From the NCBI RefSeq assembly GCF_036370855.1, contig NC_088102.1, positions 68,333,601-68,397,600 of the forward strand: DNA of 64,000 bases. Direction: 5' to 3'. Under the pieces are notes generated by a model. It was given only the letters and a program-made list of their open reading frames with translations, had not been told where the DNA came from and made no database searches. Source of the DNA: Dromaius novaehollandiae. Its lineage: Eukaryota; Chordata; Aves; Casuariiformes; Dromaiidae. The position numbers and the translations under genes were made by a program. This document shows, in pieces, positions 52,362 to 64,000 of the stretch (positions are counted from its first letter, which is position 1; each line of letters begins with the position of its first letter).

Positions 52362-52383
52362 TTTTTTTTTTTTTTTTTTTTTT
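52362..52383. repeat. Poly-T run (22 T)
   Basis: A homopolymer with no retroelement body recognised nearby. Confidence 0.95.
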
Positions 52384-52811
52384 GGAAGGTACTGTAAGAC
52401 GGTGAGGAATTCATAACAATGTTTATAAACACTGAAAATGTAGTTTTTAGCAAGACTGAAAATTTGTCTGCGACTTGTTCTGCTATTTATCCATTATTCA
52501 CCACTGATCACTCTGTTTTAACATGTTTCCTTCATTCTGTCTTGGGAAGGAAAACCATCCTGTTTGGCCAATATGACAAACTGCACAATCTAAATATTAA
52601 GTAGCAAAGACTCAAAGAGAATTGTTGTCAGATAACAGGAGGAAAAAAAAAATCCACAAAGCTATTCATTGAGCAGCATTAAAAAAACCTGGGAATAGTC
52701 TGTGAATGAGTATTGCCAACTTCTAAAAGTCACACAGTACCTGCATGGGGGTTTGTATAACACTCCAGCTCCTGAATCCAGCAATTATAGTTGAGAATTT
52801 TGGCTTTTATC

Positions 52812-52834
52812 AAAAAAAAAAAAAAAAAAAAAAA
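52812..52834. repeat. Poly-A run (23 A)
   Basis: A homopolymer about 430 bases from the T22 run in opposite sense. The DNA between them shows no recognisable element. Confidence 0.95.
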
Positions 52835-53199
52835 GCTCTATGATAAAATGTAGCCTCATGGTTGATGCTAAAAGGTTTAAAATATAAAAATAAAAAAACT
52901 CAAAACTTAGGAGAAATAGCTGCATTTGTCATTCTGCCTCCCCATGAGTGATACCTTGCACAATTTCTGACAGCGAGTGCGCGCACCTTCTCAACCTTGG
53001 TAACGTGCCACAGCTCCATGGGCAGGCGCTACGGCTACTTAGACTATTTTTAATAGTTCAAAACCTAAAAACCAAACCCATAGTGTGTACACAATGCCTT
53101 CACCTGAGGATTAAAAGGCACTAATGACCATTTACTTATGGTATACCATTAATACTTTTTTCCCATCAGCTCTTAGTTAAATCTCATTTTTCCACAGAG

Positions 53200-53325
53200 C
53201 CTGGTCAGCTTGCAAAGAGGCAGCAGCCGTGTCCCCTGTGCGCTGTGTATGGCCATGACCCGCAGAAACCTGCTATCCCGCGGCTGTCCCAGAGCCGCTG
53301 GGCTACACCACCCACGCGGGTAAGT
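53200..53325 (+). other. CpG-richer patch ending in a GTAAGT donor (candidate antisense exon)
   Basis: The sequence gcgctgtgtatgg...tatcccgcggctgtcc...ccacgcgg is CpG-rich and is followed at 53,320 by a perfect GTAAGT donor on the plus strand, opposite to TSPAN4. This could be the first exon of an antisense or non-coding transcript. There is no coding evidence. Confidence 0.25.
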
Positions 53326-56300
53326 CTTTGCTACGCCAGCTTTCTCCCTTCTTTGGTCTGGCTGCTGGATAAAGCAGTGAGCACAGAAAATCCACCTAAT
53401 CCATACCCAGGGAATAAACCAGAACAACACAAGGTGGCAGGGCTCAAGGGGAAACTAGACACAGAAATGCTCATGCGGTTTAGTAGAGCCTCTTTATCTG
53501 TCATAACCGGTTGCAAAGCAGAAAAGGATGCAAGAGTATCAGTTTTATTTCTGTTTTTTTCCTCCTACTAAGCTTCTTGACATAGTGTTAGTGCAATTTT
53601 TGCCAGCGCATCTGTGAAGCCAAGTAGAGCAGAAAGAAAAGGCAGTGGCTCCGTTTACCTTTCTAATTAACACAGAAAACATATAGACTATGTAATCCCA
53701 GAATGTCCCAGCCAATCTAGTATCGCTTTGGGACATAACTGGGTGAAACACTCCCCTGCGCATTGCCCAGATCAGTGGTCAGACTCCAAATCTGGGAGTC
53801 GCCAGGGAACCGACGGCGGTGAAACACATTCAGCTGTGGAAGCACTGCAGCTTTGCTCACCTCAAGGGAGAAACCCCCCAGCTCCGCAACGGCCTCGTGG
53901 CAAAGCAGCAAAGCGGCAACAACAAATCCGACAAGCGGCAAAACTCAGGAACCACCGAGCTAGCCTCTGGGGGATCAATAGCACGAGTCAGGGCACACTT
54001 GAAGGAAGAAAGCCTTTATGAAACGCTGGCTAAGTGGCCACCGCATGCATCTATACTAAGTGCAAAATGCTAACACGAAGAAGAGAGGTGACGGAGTCCT
54101 CAGTGCTGTCAATGGAGACATGGGTGCTTCAGAGCTCATTAGCGCCGCAGTTAAGATTTGCACAGCCAAAACGAAGAGGACCACAACAGCACCACAGCGA
54201 GTCTTGAGACAAGGACCAGATCCCAAACGTTCGGAAGCGGGAAGCGCCGCATCCCCAACAACGGTTTGCACTCCTCAGTAATGATCCCTTTGCTGAGCTC
54301 ACATCAGTCGTAACAACTGACCTTACGGCAAAATCCACCTGGCAGTCTGTAAGACTCATTCAGCCAAGAAAGACAAGTGCTACTAGCTGGAGGCCGAGTT
54401 ACGAAGAATGCTACACATCATCCACGAGGCAAAAGGGACTCTCTCTCATCACAGATGCAAACAGTTTGTTGCTGGGTAAGGTCACCACAGATAATCTAAT
54501 CCTGAAAACAGAGTTGAAAGCACACAAATCAAAAGCAACAGGCATTCAGGTTTTGCATAAAGCTGCTTTGCAGATGACAAATGACGCTCAGCATACGCAG
54601 CGTAAATGAGTTCTGGTATCCTTAACTCAAAAAACCAACTCCAGTTTCAATTACCAGACCCACTGCACTTCGTCCTTTGCACAACATAAACTGGGCAGCA
54701 GAACTGCTGAGACTAGTCAGCCAGGGTTGGAATGTCTCCAGCCAGGATCACTTATGCAGACACACGGGAGGAAAAAAAAGCATTCAACAAATCAGAAAAA
54801 ATACCTGTGAACAGTTAAAGTTGGATATTCAGTGGATGGCTGTATCACCAAAACTATGTAAGGGCTTAAAAAACACAAATTCTGAAATAATCAATATATG
54901 CATTAACACTGGACAAGATGCACCAAAAGTCTGATAGAGGGACGGTAAGTTTGATGAAAAGAGGGATGGTAGGCAAGGTCCTTTCAGTAAAAATTAATAG
55001 AGAGAGGGAGAAAATTTGTATTATCTATTTACGGTACATCTGAACAATGCATATCACACTCCTGCTTGTTTCTAGCTGTATTAGAAACCTTTTCAGTGTA
55101 ATCCTGGAAAATTTAGGCTCCCATCACCAGGTGCGAGACTGACAGCATTCAGAAACGCACTGACTACCACTCTGTCACCACGCAGCTCGGAGAATTTTAC
55201 CAAATCTAAATAAACTCTACAGGCACAAGTATTAAAGCATTAGAAGTATTTCCCAGTTTTCTGGTACAAAATAGTTAAAATCTCTGACCTTTGTCTCCTC
55301 CTATCTCCTTGCATTTGGGGGAAATGAAAGAAGGTGGAGAATCAGTGGGGTAACTGTGGCTCTTCTGGTTATTTTATTCATGCTAGATATGCAGCCTGCT
55401 CAGGACTGCATTAGAAATTCTGAATTTAGGACAGGAAACTTTGTTATTTGCTCACAGATCTAATTAAGTAAATGAATATGCCCCGAATATGTCCCGAGTG
55501 ACAGCAAATTGCCCACACGCACTTCTGAGGAAGGGGAGCCTCTTCCTCTGGCATTGCAAAGCCGCATCAGGCAGGCAGCCCGTCCTGCGCAGGCACAGTG
55601 GCCTTCCAAGGGGACAGCTTACACCCACCCAGAGCACTTGGGGTTGTTCTTTGGAAATATAATGGCAGTGAGCCTCCGTGTATCATTTTTGTCCGTGACA
55701 GACAAGACTGAGCAGTCTAGTAAGGAGGGTACAAGACTGGGAACTGGGATTCGAAACCAGAAGTGCCCTATGTCATCGCATCAGCAAGCCAGTAGCCTTC
55801 CTGCACCTCCGTCAAACCCCAGGAAACCTGGATTAAAAGCGAACCATCACTCACAACAGCTGAGGTGAGCCAAATTTCTCCTGTAAGAGTATGTTACCTC
55901 TGCACAACACACCGAAAAAAAGAGCTGCTGCAGCAAAAGGCAAACTGTGATTTGCTTTAAAAAACAATAGTAATTCCCACAGAACTACCTCTGTTTTGAC
56001 CTGATACATAATTTATGGAGGGAAGAAATGCCATCCTTGAAATTACTTTGGCCTTGTAGTTTTTAACTGTCAGAGACAATTTCTTTGAAATCTAATTCTT
56101 GATTTGCAGGCTTCATTAAGTCTTTGCAAGTAATTTTAAACTTAAATCACCATTGGCAAATCCATCATTTATTGATAGAAACATTAGGACTCTAATGGAG
56201 CATGATTCGTGATGAAACAAGATAGGAAGGGATAAGGATGGAAAATGTGCTCCCTTTTTCCACAAAAGACCTTTCTGGCAGATAAAAAAATCAGGGAAAT

Positions 56301-56834
56301 AATTAGTTTTATTTCAACAGGCAATTTAAGAAGAGTTCCCAAAGTTGTTAAAGTTTTCTTCTAAAACTTAGGTGTAGAGACACAAGCTAAACTTGAGAAA
56401 AAGCTTAAGTTTTCTTATTACTTACAGAGCTATTGCAAGGATGGAGCGCAGTAAAAGTCCATCCTCTGAAAGAGAGGGGAATAAACAGCAAGTAACGCCA
56501 AAAGCCAAAGCAAGTAAAATACCGCAAAGGGGCCAAGTTATTCGTATCAATTTAGTCCCTCGCCATGCTCAGTACTGTGATTCTACTTGAGAACATGTTG
56601 AAGCAGGAGAAAGACAATGATTCTATTTTAATAGATTTTAAAGGATTTAGTATATAGCTACTCAGGACTTTACCAGCCAGACAGTTTCCAAACAAATGGC
56701 ATCAAATAGACCTCTCCGAGGAACGCTGACCTGTATGGACCTGACACTAGCAAGAAAAATCTCCTTCATGTTGCTCCCTTCAGTGCAACCTGCTAGGCAG
56801 TCAAGAATATATTTCTTTTTAATCCCAGGCAGCC

Positions 56835-56876
56835 ACTTTATTTATCATACTTTATTTATCACGCTTTAGTTATCAT
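56835..56876. repeat. 14-bp unit tandemly repeated three times
   Basis: The units are ACTTTATTTATCAT, ACTTTATTTATCAC and GCTTTAGTTATCAT, joined head to tail. On the minus strand each unit gives (A/G)TGATAA, a GATA-type site, and two units contain AATAAA. Confidence 0.9.
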
Positions 56877-57067
56877 ACCATCATTCCCTCAATCCAGCAA
56901 TTACAATCTCCGGCCACCTGTTTTGAACAGATGTGATTAAAAAATACGGTCTGTATATTAAGTGGCTTCAAAGTTAACTCCCAGAGAAAACACTGATCCT
57001 AATGAGGCAGAAAACTCTGTTATCACGGAAAGGTGCTGGGCCAGCCAAAGTCCCTGCATCTTCTTAC

Positions 57068-57310
57068 CGGCGGCAGAGTGAGGTTGCGCGGCAGCAAGAG
57101 TTACCACTGCAAAGCCGGCAAGCGCGTGGCAAAGAACGCTCGGCTGCAAGCAGACGCGAGCGTGCGGCAGCGTGCAGGGGGACCGACTCCGGCCACGAGA
57201 GAGGATGTTGGAAAGAGGAGGAAGAACCACAGCTCCCCGCAGCGCTCTCACGTGATGCAGCAGCATGGAAACTATCGATATTTGGGGAGATCTGAGAAGA
57301 GAGGAACACG
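57068..57310 (-). promoter_or_regulatory. Small CpG-island-like block, candidate non-coding first exon/promoter
   Basis: I count about 24 CpG dinucleotides in roughly 250 bases, in a region that otherwise has very few. On the minus strand the block ends exactly at a good donor, CCG|GTAAGAA (donor 57,067-57,061). This fits a first exon transcribed in the TSPAN4 direction. It includes a CACGTG E-box at about 57,249. The overlapping open frames on both strands have no known domain. It could be an alternative TSPAN4 promoter, a non-coding RNA start or a chance CpG patch. Confidence 0.35.
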
Positions 57311-60300
57311 CTCCGCACAGCGGCATTGACTTCAACAGGATAATTTCAGGGTTCGCTCCAACAGAGCTTATGAAATGACTGGTCCTTTCTAAGGCAGGTT
57401 GCACCTGGGTTAGAACAACAGCCCCGATCACTGTGAGCTGGCTGGATATTTCTGTGACCTGCTCTTTTATTTTTTATATGCATACAATGAGTGAGAATAT
57501 ATGAGAATAAGAATATTAAATAAGCTGGATGCAATGCATTTTAACTAAGCCTGCTACTTCTTTTTTTAGATCTGAATTAAATGTAAAGCAAGTATCTCTA
57601 GAATGCTTGTGGCTAAATTTACCACTGGGAACTTAATGGGTGTGCTGATGAAATGTTTACATGCACCTGTTTTGGCCATCAAGGGAAAAAATTTGCACAT
57701 CCAATACATCCAGCTTTACACGCAGCTTCTCATCTGCAATGTGATTGCCTGCTTAATGTGTACAAATGAAAGGTTAAATGGGAAAAAATGAGAAAGCTCA
57801 GTCTGGATGCTCTTTTTAAAAACATTTTCAGACAGTGTTTACACCACCACATACTAGCTGAGATTTATAAAGATCTGCCATTCACATTTCAGCCATATTC
57901 CAATAAATGCCATTATAAAGTTTTCAGCCTGGTAATAAAAAAAGCTATTAACGTGTTTTCTTTGCGTTAATCAATTTAACATGGGGATTGTGATGTTAGC
58001 AGTACTTTACATTACTGCCTTCATCATTTCTCATTCTTACAACATATAAAATAAACAAAGAGTTTTTGGATTCCTTATAGATTCATTTTTATCTTGAAGT
58101 GAAAGCTGACCAAGATACGTGGCCTCAGACTCATAATTGGTGATAAGCCTCTCCCTCCCTCCTCTTCCCCAACTAAATATATTGAGAGACTTTAACAAAA
58201 TTAATTGCAATATTCATTGTTCATGAATTTCCATGCTTGTGTAATTCATTTTCTTGCAGACGGCAAAGCAAAAGGAGGGTCTCCTGCTGCCAAGGATACA
58301 GGATTCATGAGCAAGCCTGCTCAGGACTAATGGGAAACAAGTAGAGGATCTCCCTCATCACTCCTTTCACTGGGAGCTAGCTTTTAATCGCATTAAATTA
58401 CTTGTGCCGTCAGCCCACATTTGTTAGGCAAGAGGGACAGCAAGCGAAGAAATGCTGCCAGGACAATTTTGAGCAGCCATTTCTACCAGTTTTGTATCTT
58501 GTGAAGATGATGAGAACTGGAAGTGAAGCTCCCAGCCTGCGGACTGACCATATTCATCTTTGGCAAGCAGAGCATGGACCCTCGCTCCACTCCTTCGTCT
58601 GCCAACTCCAGTCTTTAATCCAGGTAAGATGGGGGAAGGTGACAGGGAGGCAGCGGGCGCTCCCTGAGAAAAAGCAGCAGTCCCCAGCCTTGGGGATTGT
58701 ACAGCATGAGGCCATTTTGCGCCGCCTGACTGATTCTGCAGCTGTACAGTTTTGTTCGAAAATGCTTTCTCAGGAGGTTCATTTGAAATATGGAGGCAAA
58801 TCATATTGCCCTTGGCATACGTAGAAGAAAGAGTTCTTTTCTACCCTCTGAATTTTACAAAGATGGGCACATCGCAGGACATCCAGGGAGTAGGGAACAC
58901 TACCTGACCTCTTCCTGGATTTTTAAGACTGAGGGTGAAAGACCAATCTGTTATAAAATACCTAGGACTTACATTATAAAACACAATTCACCTTTCATTC
59001 CCCACTCGCTTTTATACATCTGCTGAGATAAAAGACTTGTTTTGCTTTGTTCTTCTATTTCAGTCTGAAAGTGTTAGTCCCTCATAGATCGGAGGAAATG
59101 ATCCAAACCTACAGGCTTCTTAATATGATGGCATCTTTCTTTTGCATCTTACCCCTCCATGCACAGCCCTACTCCAAAGGGCTAAGTTCTCCCAAAGTGG
59201 GCCAACAAGGATGAGATAACCAAATCACTTTCAACTTAAAAAACCCACTTTTTATTATGTGGGATGTAGTTAACTATCTCTTCATCCTCATTCTTTAGCA
59301 CTTATTTCTTTCCTTATCAGATACCCCCATCACCACTTAAAAGAGCACCTAGAAGTTGCCTAAGTACAATCTCGCTAACGAGTGTCAAATTCTTGCCTAC
59401 GTAACTCCACTTAAATCTGTTCAATCAGAACACAGGTTGCCCACGTGCGACCTAAAATCCCCACTGGATAAGTGTTTCGAGGATGGTGAAGTGATCTGCA
59501 AGCCAGCATTGGCAGGAGGCTATCTGGATGCCTGCTTCCCTGGGAAGCCCAGGGTAACCAGGCTGTTGCAAGCTTCCAGAGATCGGAAATGCACCCGGTG
59601 CATCCAGGCTATTCCCATGGTGGGTTCATGACGTTAAGCTGCATGAGGCAAACAGAGGGCCTGACAAAAAGGAGAATAACAATTTTTCATGTGATTGAAG
59701 AATCAAGCTTCAAGCAGAGCGTTTTACACCCTCATCACCTTTGTTCCTAAATCCCCAATGCTGACACTTTTCAAAAAGATCTACATGGAGCAGGACTCCT
59801 TAATCCTTCTCTGAGAATATCCCATCTGGAAAGGTTCACATGGAAAAATCTCTCTAGGAGCTGCTCCAAGCCCAGGAGCCCAAGGAACCCCGAACCCAGC
59901 TCCCACAGGAGCCACAGGGCCCGACCTAACAACGTGGAAGCAAAGAGCCACATTCTCCATTTTCCCCTACATGACACTGGCTGATCCTGAGGGGATGGAT
60001 ACAAAAATATAACCATGCGCAATCACAAAATCTAATAAATGGGTGTGTGGAAAATGGACCTATTAAACCCTCAGAAAGCCCAGCTCAATGTGGGATCAGG
60101 TCTGTCTCTGCTGTCCCCTTAGCAGCTGATATCAAGCACAAGTATTCAAAAAAAGTCCTTTAAATAAACAGCAGTGAAAGCCTAATTTGAAAACCACTCA
60201 CTCCAATAAATACCACTGAGAAAAAGCTTTAACTTGCACATTTTCCTTTTTGTTTAATCACTGCAAACCTATGACATGCAACAGCGGGAACATTTTTTCA

Positions 60301-63300
60301 TTGGAAAGTTATTTCTTCCCATTATATGCCCTTAACAAATAATTGTAAAGCAAAACCTGAAGTCAAATGGTTGGTAGAGGCACAGAGATTTCAGTTAGTC
60401 TCCATCTCCATAATTTTTTGTGAAAACTGGTGGCTAGCAACAACAGATAGCCAAAATTAGTTCCCAGACTGAGAAAAAAGGCTGAAATAGGAGTATGACA
60501 GAGCCACATTTTGACTGCTGTGCAGTCTGGCCACTCAGCACATACATGCTGCCCTGTAGGGCAGCACTCGGGCTGTTTTTTCTCAGCCCAGCTCTTGGGA
60601 GATCTGGATGAGAAATGGCAACACTGGGTAGAGGAGGCAGTACTGTAGCAAGGGAAAGCAGGACAGTCATTAGGAATATGGGTGCAGAAGCCAAGTTATT
60701 GCAGCAGAGATTAGGAAACAAATATCCATAGGAAGTTAGATTTCATTAATTTCATTTCTCTTGGAAATGCTCAATTCTTCTGCAGCCAAAGTTCAACCAG
60801 CTTCTTAGCAGGCAGCAGCATCCCATAAATACTGCATCGCAAGCTTAAGAGTTTAACATGCTAGAGAACAAAACTCCCCAACTAACGCGGTTGCTGTGCA
60901 GTGCAGTCTCCTCCTGTAACACACAACCCTGTGCTCAGGAGAGGACTATTTAGACCACCAAGTGGGAAACTAGGAGAGAGAGATGCCAAGAATATAACAT
61001 TGAGGATAATGGCTTGGCTCCATGGAAGACAACTGAGTGCGCTGGGGCCAGGATTTCACCATAAAGTGGTAACTGGTGTGTTCATTGCATGCTGGCACCT
61101 GATACTGTATGGTGTAAGTAAACCCCTGACCACTGAATGGCCACTAAAGGTGGGGTAGCAGCAAGGGCGCACCACCGATATTTACTTAAAAAACAGCCTC
61201 CTCTCAGCACACTTGAAGCTTTGCAAGACATTCTCCTCCTGCTTTCTTCACAGCCCCCAAAAGAAAATCAATTTCTTTTTTTCCCCCAAGCTACCTGACC
61301 TTGAAAAACCCGTTGCTACTCTGTTTGAATGCATTTAGCGGCTTCTCTGCCAACTACAATGCGTTCACTATTCATCAAGCAAAAGGTGGACCTGAAGGAA
61401 ATCGGCAGGGTGTTTTCTTGCATGTGTGCGTTGTATAGAGAGTGTTGATCCTCTTGTTGATTTTCTTCTCAGTTTTTAAATCTCCCTTCAGCAATTTGGA
61501 TTAATTCAAGTCTTATTGCAACTCTTTTGGACCTGAATTTTCAAAAGAAAAACTAAATGTTTTATGCAATGAATCTAACAAACATCTGTTTTCGAATCAA
61601 AATCTTTCCCCTTTCATGCTTCATGACTTTCCACATTCATTATTCTCTGGAGAAAGGCTTTTTAGTTTCTTTCTTAAATATCTTCAAGGAAGTTTTGAAT
61701 CTTTTTCCTTTTGCTTCATTTACATAGTTTACCAATTTGTAATATTTAATTCAGTTTGCACTTTAACAAGTCCTTCAAGCTGACCCCTGGAAAGGTTTCT
61801 TAAGTGCTGAGGTTAGGACTATCCATAAAGGAGACATCAGCACAGCGCAAGACAATGACACGTATTGCTGTTCTGGTGTTCAGAGTGACAAGGTGGCTGA
61901 TGGCAAAAAATGTGATGGCAGAGCAACAGCATCCTTGGCTTATGGCAGTAATGTACGAAATGGTGCAAGCAAGAAAAATCAAAATATATATTTCTGTCTA
62001 GTAATTCAATAAACTGCCACAGAAAAATAACACATTAAGAAATCATATCAGAGACATGAAGACATCTCGTAGCAATAGGAAGAGTATAAGTAGATGAATG
62101 GGCTTCAGTGGGAAAGAACCGAACCTATACAAGGATACTTTATTCTGAAGGACCCATTCCCTGGAATTTAAAGGCACAGAAGAGGGCACACAAAATAATC
62201 GCAATACAGCAAATTGAATTAAAATTGTGCCGAGGCTAAAAAGGTCTTTGTGTAGGTCTCATTCAGTGCTAATGCCAGGACATTGGTAGCAAAAATCAGT
62301 TATGCTGCTGATTATCCAGCTCGTCGGGGCACTTCCAACTTGCAAGTAGGAACTGCATCCGTTCAGAAATGCCAAAGCAAACTTCTCTCCCTGCTTCCTA
62401 TTAAGATATATCCCTTTTCACAAAATCCACTTCTCTGTCTTGCGGTTCAGCCATTTCCCATTGACATGTATCACTGATTTTAGTGCTCATTTGCAAAAAG
62501 ATTCAGAGAGTCCAAGATCTCAAATGATTAAAGGTAATTAGACCGTATTAAAGATGATTACTTATATACTTGCTTGCTCTTACCCTGATTATGTCAGTCC
62601 TAGACCTTTTAAAATATCTTCCCAAACTTACAAGGGCTAGTGCCTGTCACACTTGCTGAACCTCCTTCCTGCCTCCCAACTTCATAGCAAGGATTGAAAC
62701 CACAGTTACCAGCAGAGAAGACAGCAGCATTGTGCAGCACAGCGATACTCCAGGTGAGGCGCTGATGAGGGGAGTTATGATGTACAGCAGATGCCCAGTA
62801 TGAGTTTGGATGATATAAAGCATCCCAATATAAATTTTGGTCTTAAAACCAACATACGTCAGCTACAACTCCACCTACGAGAACCAAAAGCTAGTAAAGG
62901 TTTAGAGCTGCTGACCAATAGATCATTCTTCCCTCATTTCAGCTAGGCGTCATTCTGCGCTTATCATTGCTGAGTTAAATAAAAAGAAAGAGATGAAAAA
63001 ATTTCAGCTGCAAATTATACCTAATAAAGCGGTCTACCCACTACATCATTTTTCAATTGCAGCTGACAAGTCTAAGGTGAGGGCTGTATTCTACTGGCCT
63101 GCTTACACAGCCTGAGAATATGAAAAGCCATCTTCCCTCCTCTTTTCGTATATGTAAAAAATGTTAAACATTTAGTTTACTGTCAGCTTCTAATGTTGTC
63201 TGAAATACATAGTGACACTTCAGAAAATGCTTGTAAAATGAATGAAAAATGTGCTGTCTGTTTCAATACACCACCTCAGTCACTCCTGCATTTGATACTG

Positions 63301-64000
63301 CTTGCATTTACATGTCTAAAGCTGCCTTAATTATTTTATCCACTTTCTGAAGCATTCTTTTCTCTTTTAGCCATTCTTCCTTTTTTCAGATACAATGACA
63401 GGAAACATGTATCCATGTTTCCATGCTTTTAGGACAAAATCAAGCAGATGCAAGGTAGGGGGTTAATCACTTCCTAACACTAGTGTTGATCAGCTGTATA
63501 TAAACCAGTGCCTTTCACTTAATTCTATCAGCCACTGAATACCAGTGTGCATTCAATTCCTCATCCACCTAGACTTTGAAATTGCTTCTTATTTGACCAC
63601 AGATGAATCACTTAAAGACTTCTTCTCTGGAGGCATAAGATCCCATCGCATGTATTCAGATATGAGAGGGTTTAGTATTTCCCAGGAGACAACCTTGAGG
63701 ATTTAGCCTTCAACCTCATTTCCCTGTCAGAAAAAGAGGAGTTCAACTGCTTACTCACCATTTGTAAGATGTTTTAAGATGCCTGGACAAAAAGTATGCA
63801 TTTGTGCAATGTGCTTAATAACTACCTTTACTGTAATCTAGAGTCTTCCTTGGGAGAGGCCAGCTGAAGACCCGCACCACTCACATTCTGCCTATTACAA
63901 AACTTCAAATTTAAGACATGAGCATGGGAAATAAATGATTGGAAAAGTGCTCCCACAACAAAAATATACTCTGATGTGCTCCTTAGATTATGAGTTAGCT
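57311..64000. other. Non-coding sequence, no gene supported
   Basis: Complex AT-leaning sequence without recognised exons, repeats or RNA genes. A minus-strand frame at 61,800-61,982 is hydrophobic but matches nothing I know. A CT-rich patch lies near 58,150. By inference this is TSPAN4 intron or 5' flank. Confidence 0.5.

Larger units (their letters stand above)
36777..57060 (-). other. TSPAN4: Probable TSPAN4 intron / upstream sequence
   Basis: By inference this 20 kb is part of the intron upstream of the IDKYAQ exon. I searched both motif and codon patterns for the missing tetraspanin exons (MARxCLQ..FNLLFW, LGVGIWL..AIKENKCLLL, ..LFFxYTDK) and found none. It contains simple repeats, MIR/CR1-like and MITE-like remnants, CpG-richer patches at about 49.0-49.35 and 53.2-54.3 kb and a conserved-looking block at 49.62-49.99 kb. 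The open frames seen are short and anonymous. Confidence 0.55.

Noticed and set aside
54129-54359. Minus-strand frame with FGIWSLSQDSL, compared with the tetraspanin GVGIWLxxxQGxF segment
   Set aside because: Similarity is limited to a few residues, and the following required motifs (SSFPSLSAAN, AIKENKC) are absent.
56958-57431. 157-codon minus-strand frame over the CpG block
   Set aside because: Frames open on several registers because the CpG-rich DNA has few stops. No domain is seen. I kept only the promoter/exon idea.
60434-60721. Hydrophobic minus-strand frame considered as tetraspanin TM exon
   Set aside because: No match to tetraspanin TM2 or TM3 and no acceptor/donor pair at the right spacing.
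61800-61982. Hydrophobic 60-codon minus-strand frame, considered as a missing tetraspanin membrane exon
   Set aside because: It does not contain the tetraspanin motifs (GVGIWL, KENKC, YTDK) and lacks fitting splice sites at its ends.

Overview
This is vertebrate nuclear DNA: AT-leaning, intron- and intergenic-dominated, with microsatellites, homopolymer runs and a thin scatter of decayed interspersed repeats. Two protein-coding genes can be recognised from spliced exons. The exon translations, the low repeat load and remnants resembling old CR1-type LINE 3' ends of birds, crocodilians and turtles point to a sauropsid, most likely a bird. That assignment is inference. The two recognised genes, CHID1 and TSPAN4, are neighbours in the same tail-to-tail orientation on human 11p15.5 (from memory).

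Layout. Bases 1-76 are the end of the last CHID1 intron. Bases 77-175 are the terminal CHID1 coding exon on the plus strand, followed by a short 3' UTR with AATAAA at 316-321. From about 345 to 23,315 no coding exon could be supported. This stretch holds the TSPAN4 3' UTR of unknown length, simple repeats and an old CR1-like remnant near 17.7-18.0 kb. TSPAN4 is on the minus strand, and its four C-terminal coding exons lie at 36,675-36,776, 28,046-28,177, 26,212-26,295 and 23,316-23,384, joined by phase-0 introns with canonical GT/AG ends. Together they encode 128 residues: the large extracellular loop, the last membrane helix and the C-tail. The first half of the protein (about 110 residues, membrane helices 1-3) was not found between 36,777 and 64,000. 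That 27 kb is therefore probably intronic or 5' flanking sequence, with the earlier exons beyond the window.

Intronic landscape. The 27 kb upstream of the 36.7 kb exon contains several MIR/CR1-like or MITE-like remnants, CpG-rich patches (about 49.0, 53.2-54.3 and 57.07-57.31 kb), a 14-bp tandem triplet and a compositionally unusual block at 49.6-50.0 kb. The 57.1 kb CpG patch ends in a good splice donor in the TSPAN4 orientation, and the 53.3 kb patch ends in a perfect GTAAGT donor in the opposite orientation. These are the most testable unannotated candidates.

The two genes do not form a pathway. CHID1 is a secreted or lysosomal GH18 chitinase-like lectin, and TSPAN4 is a membrane organiser. 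I found no CRISPR, prokaryotic, viral or obviously new system. The remaining long ORFs look like chance open frames.
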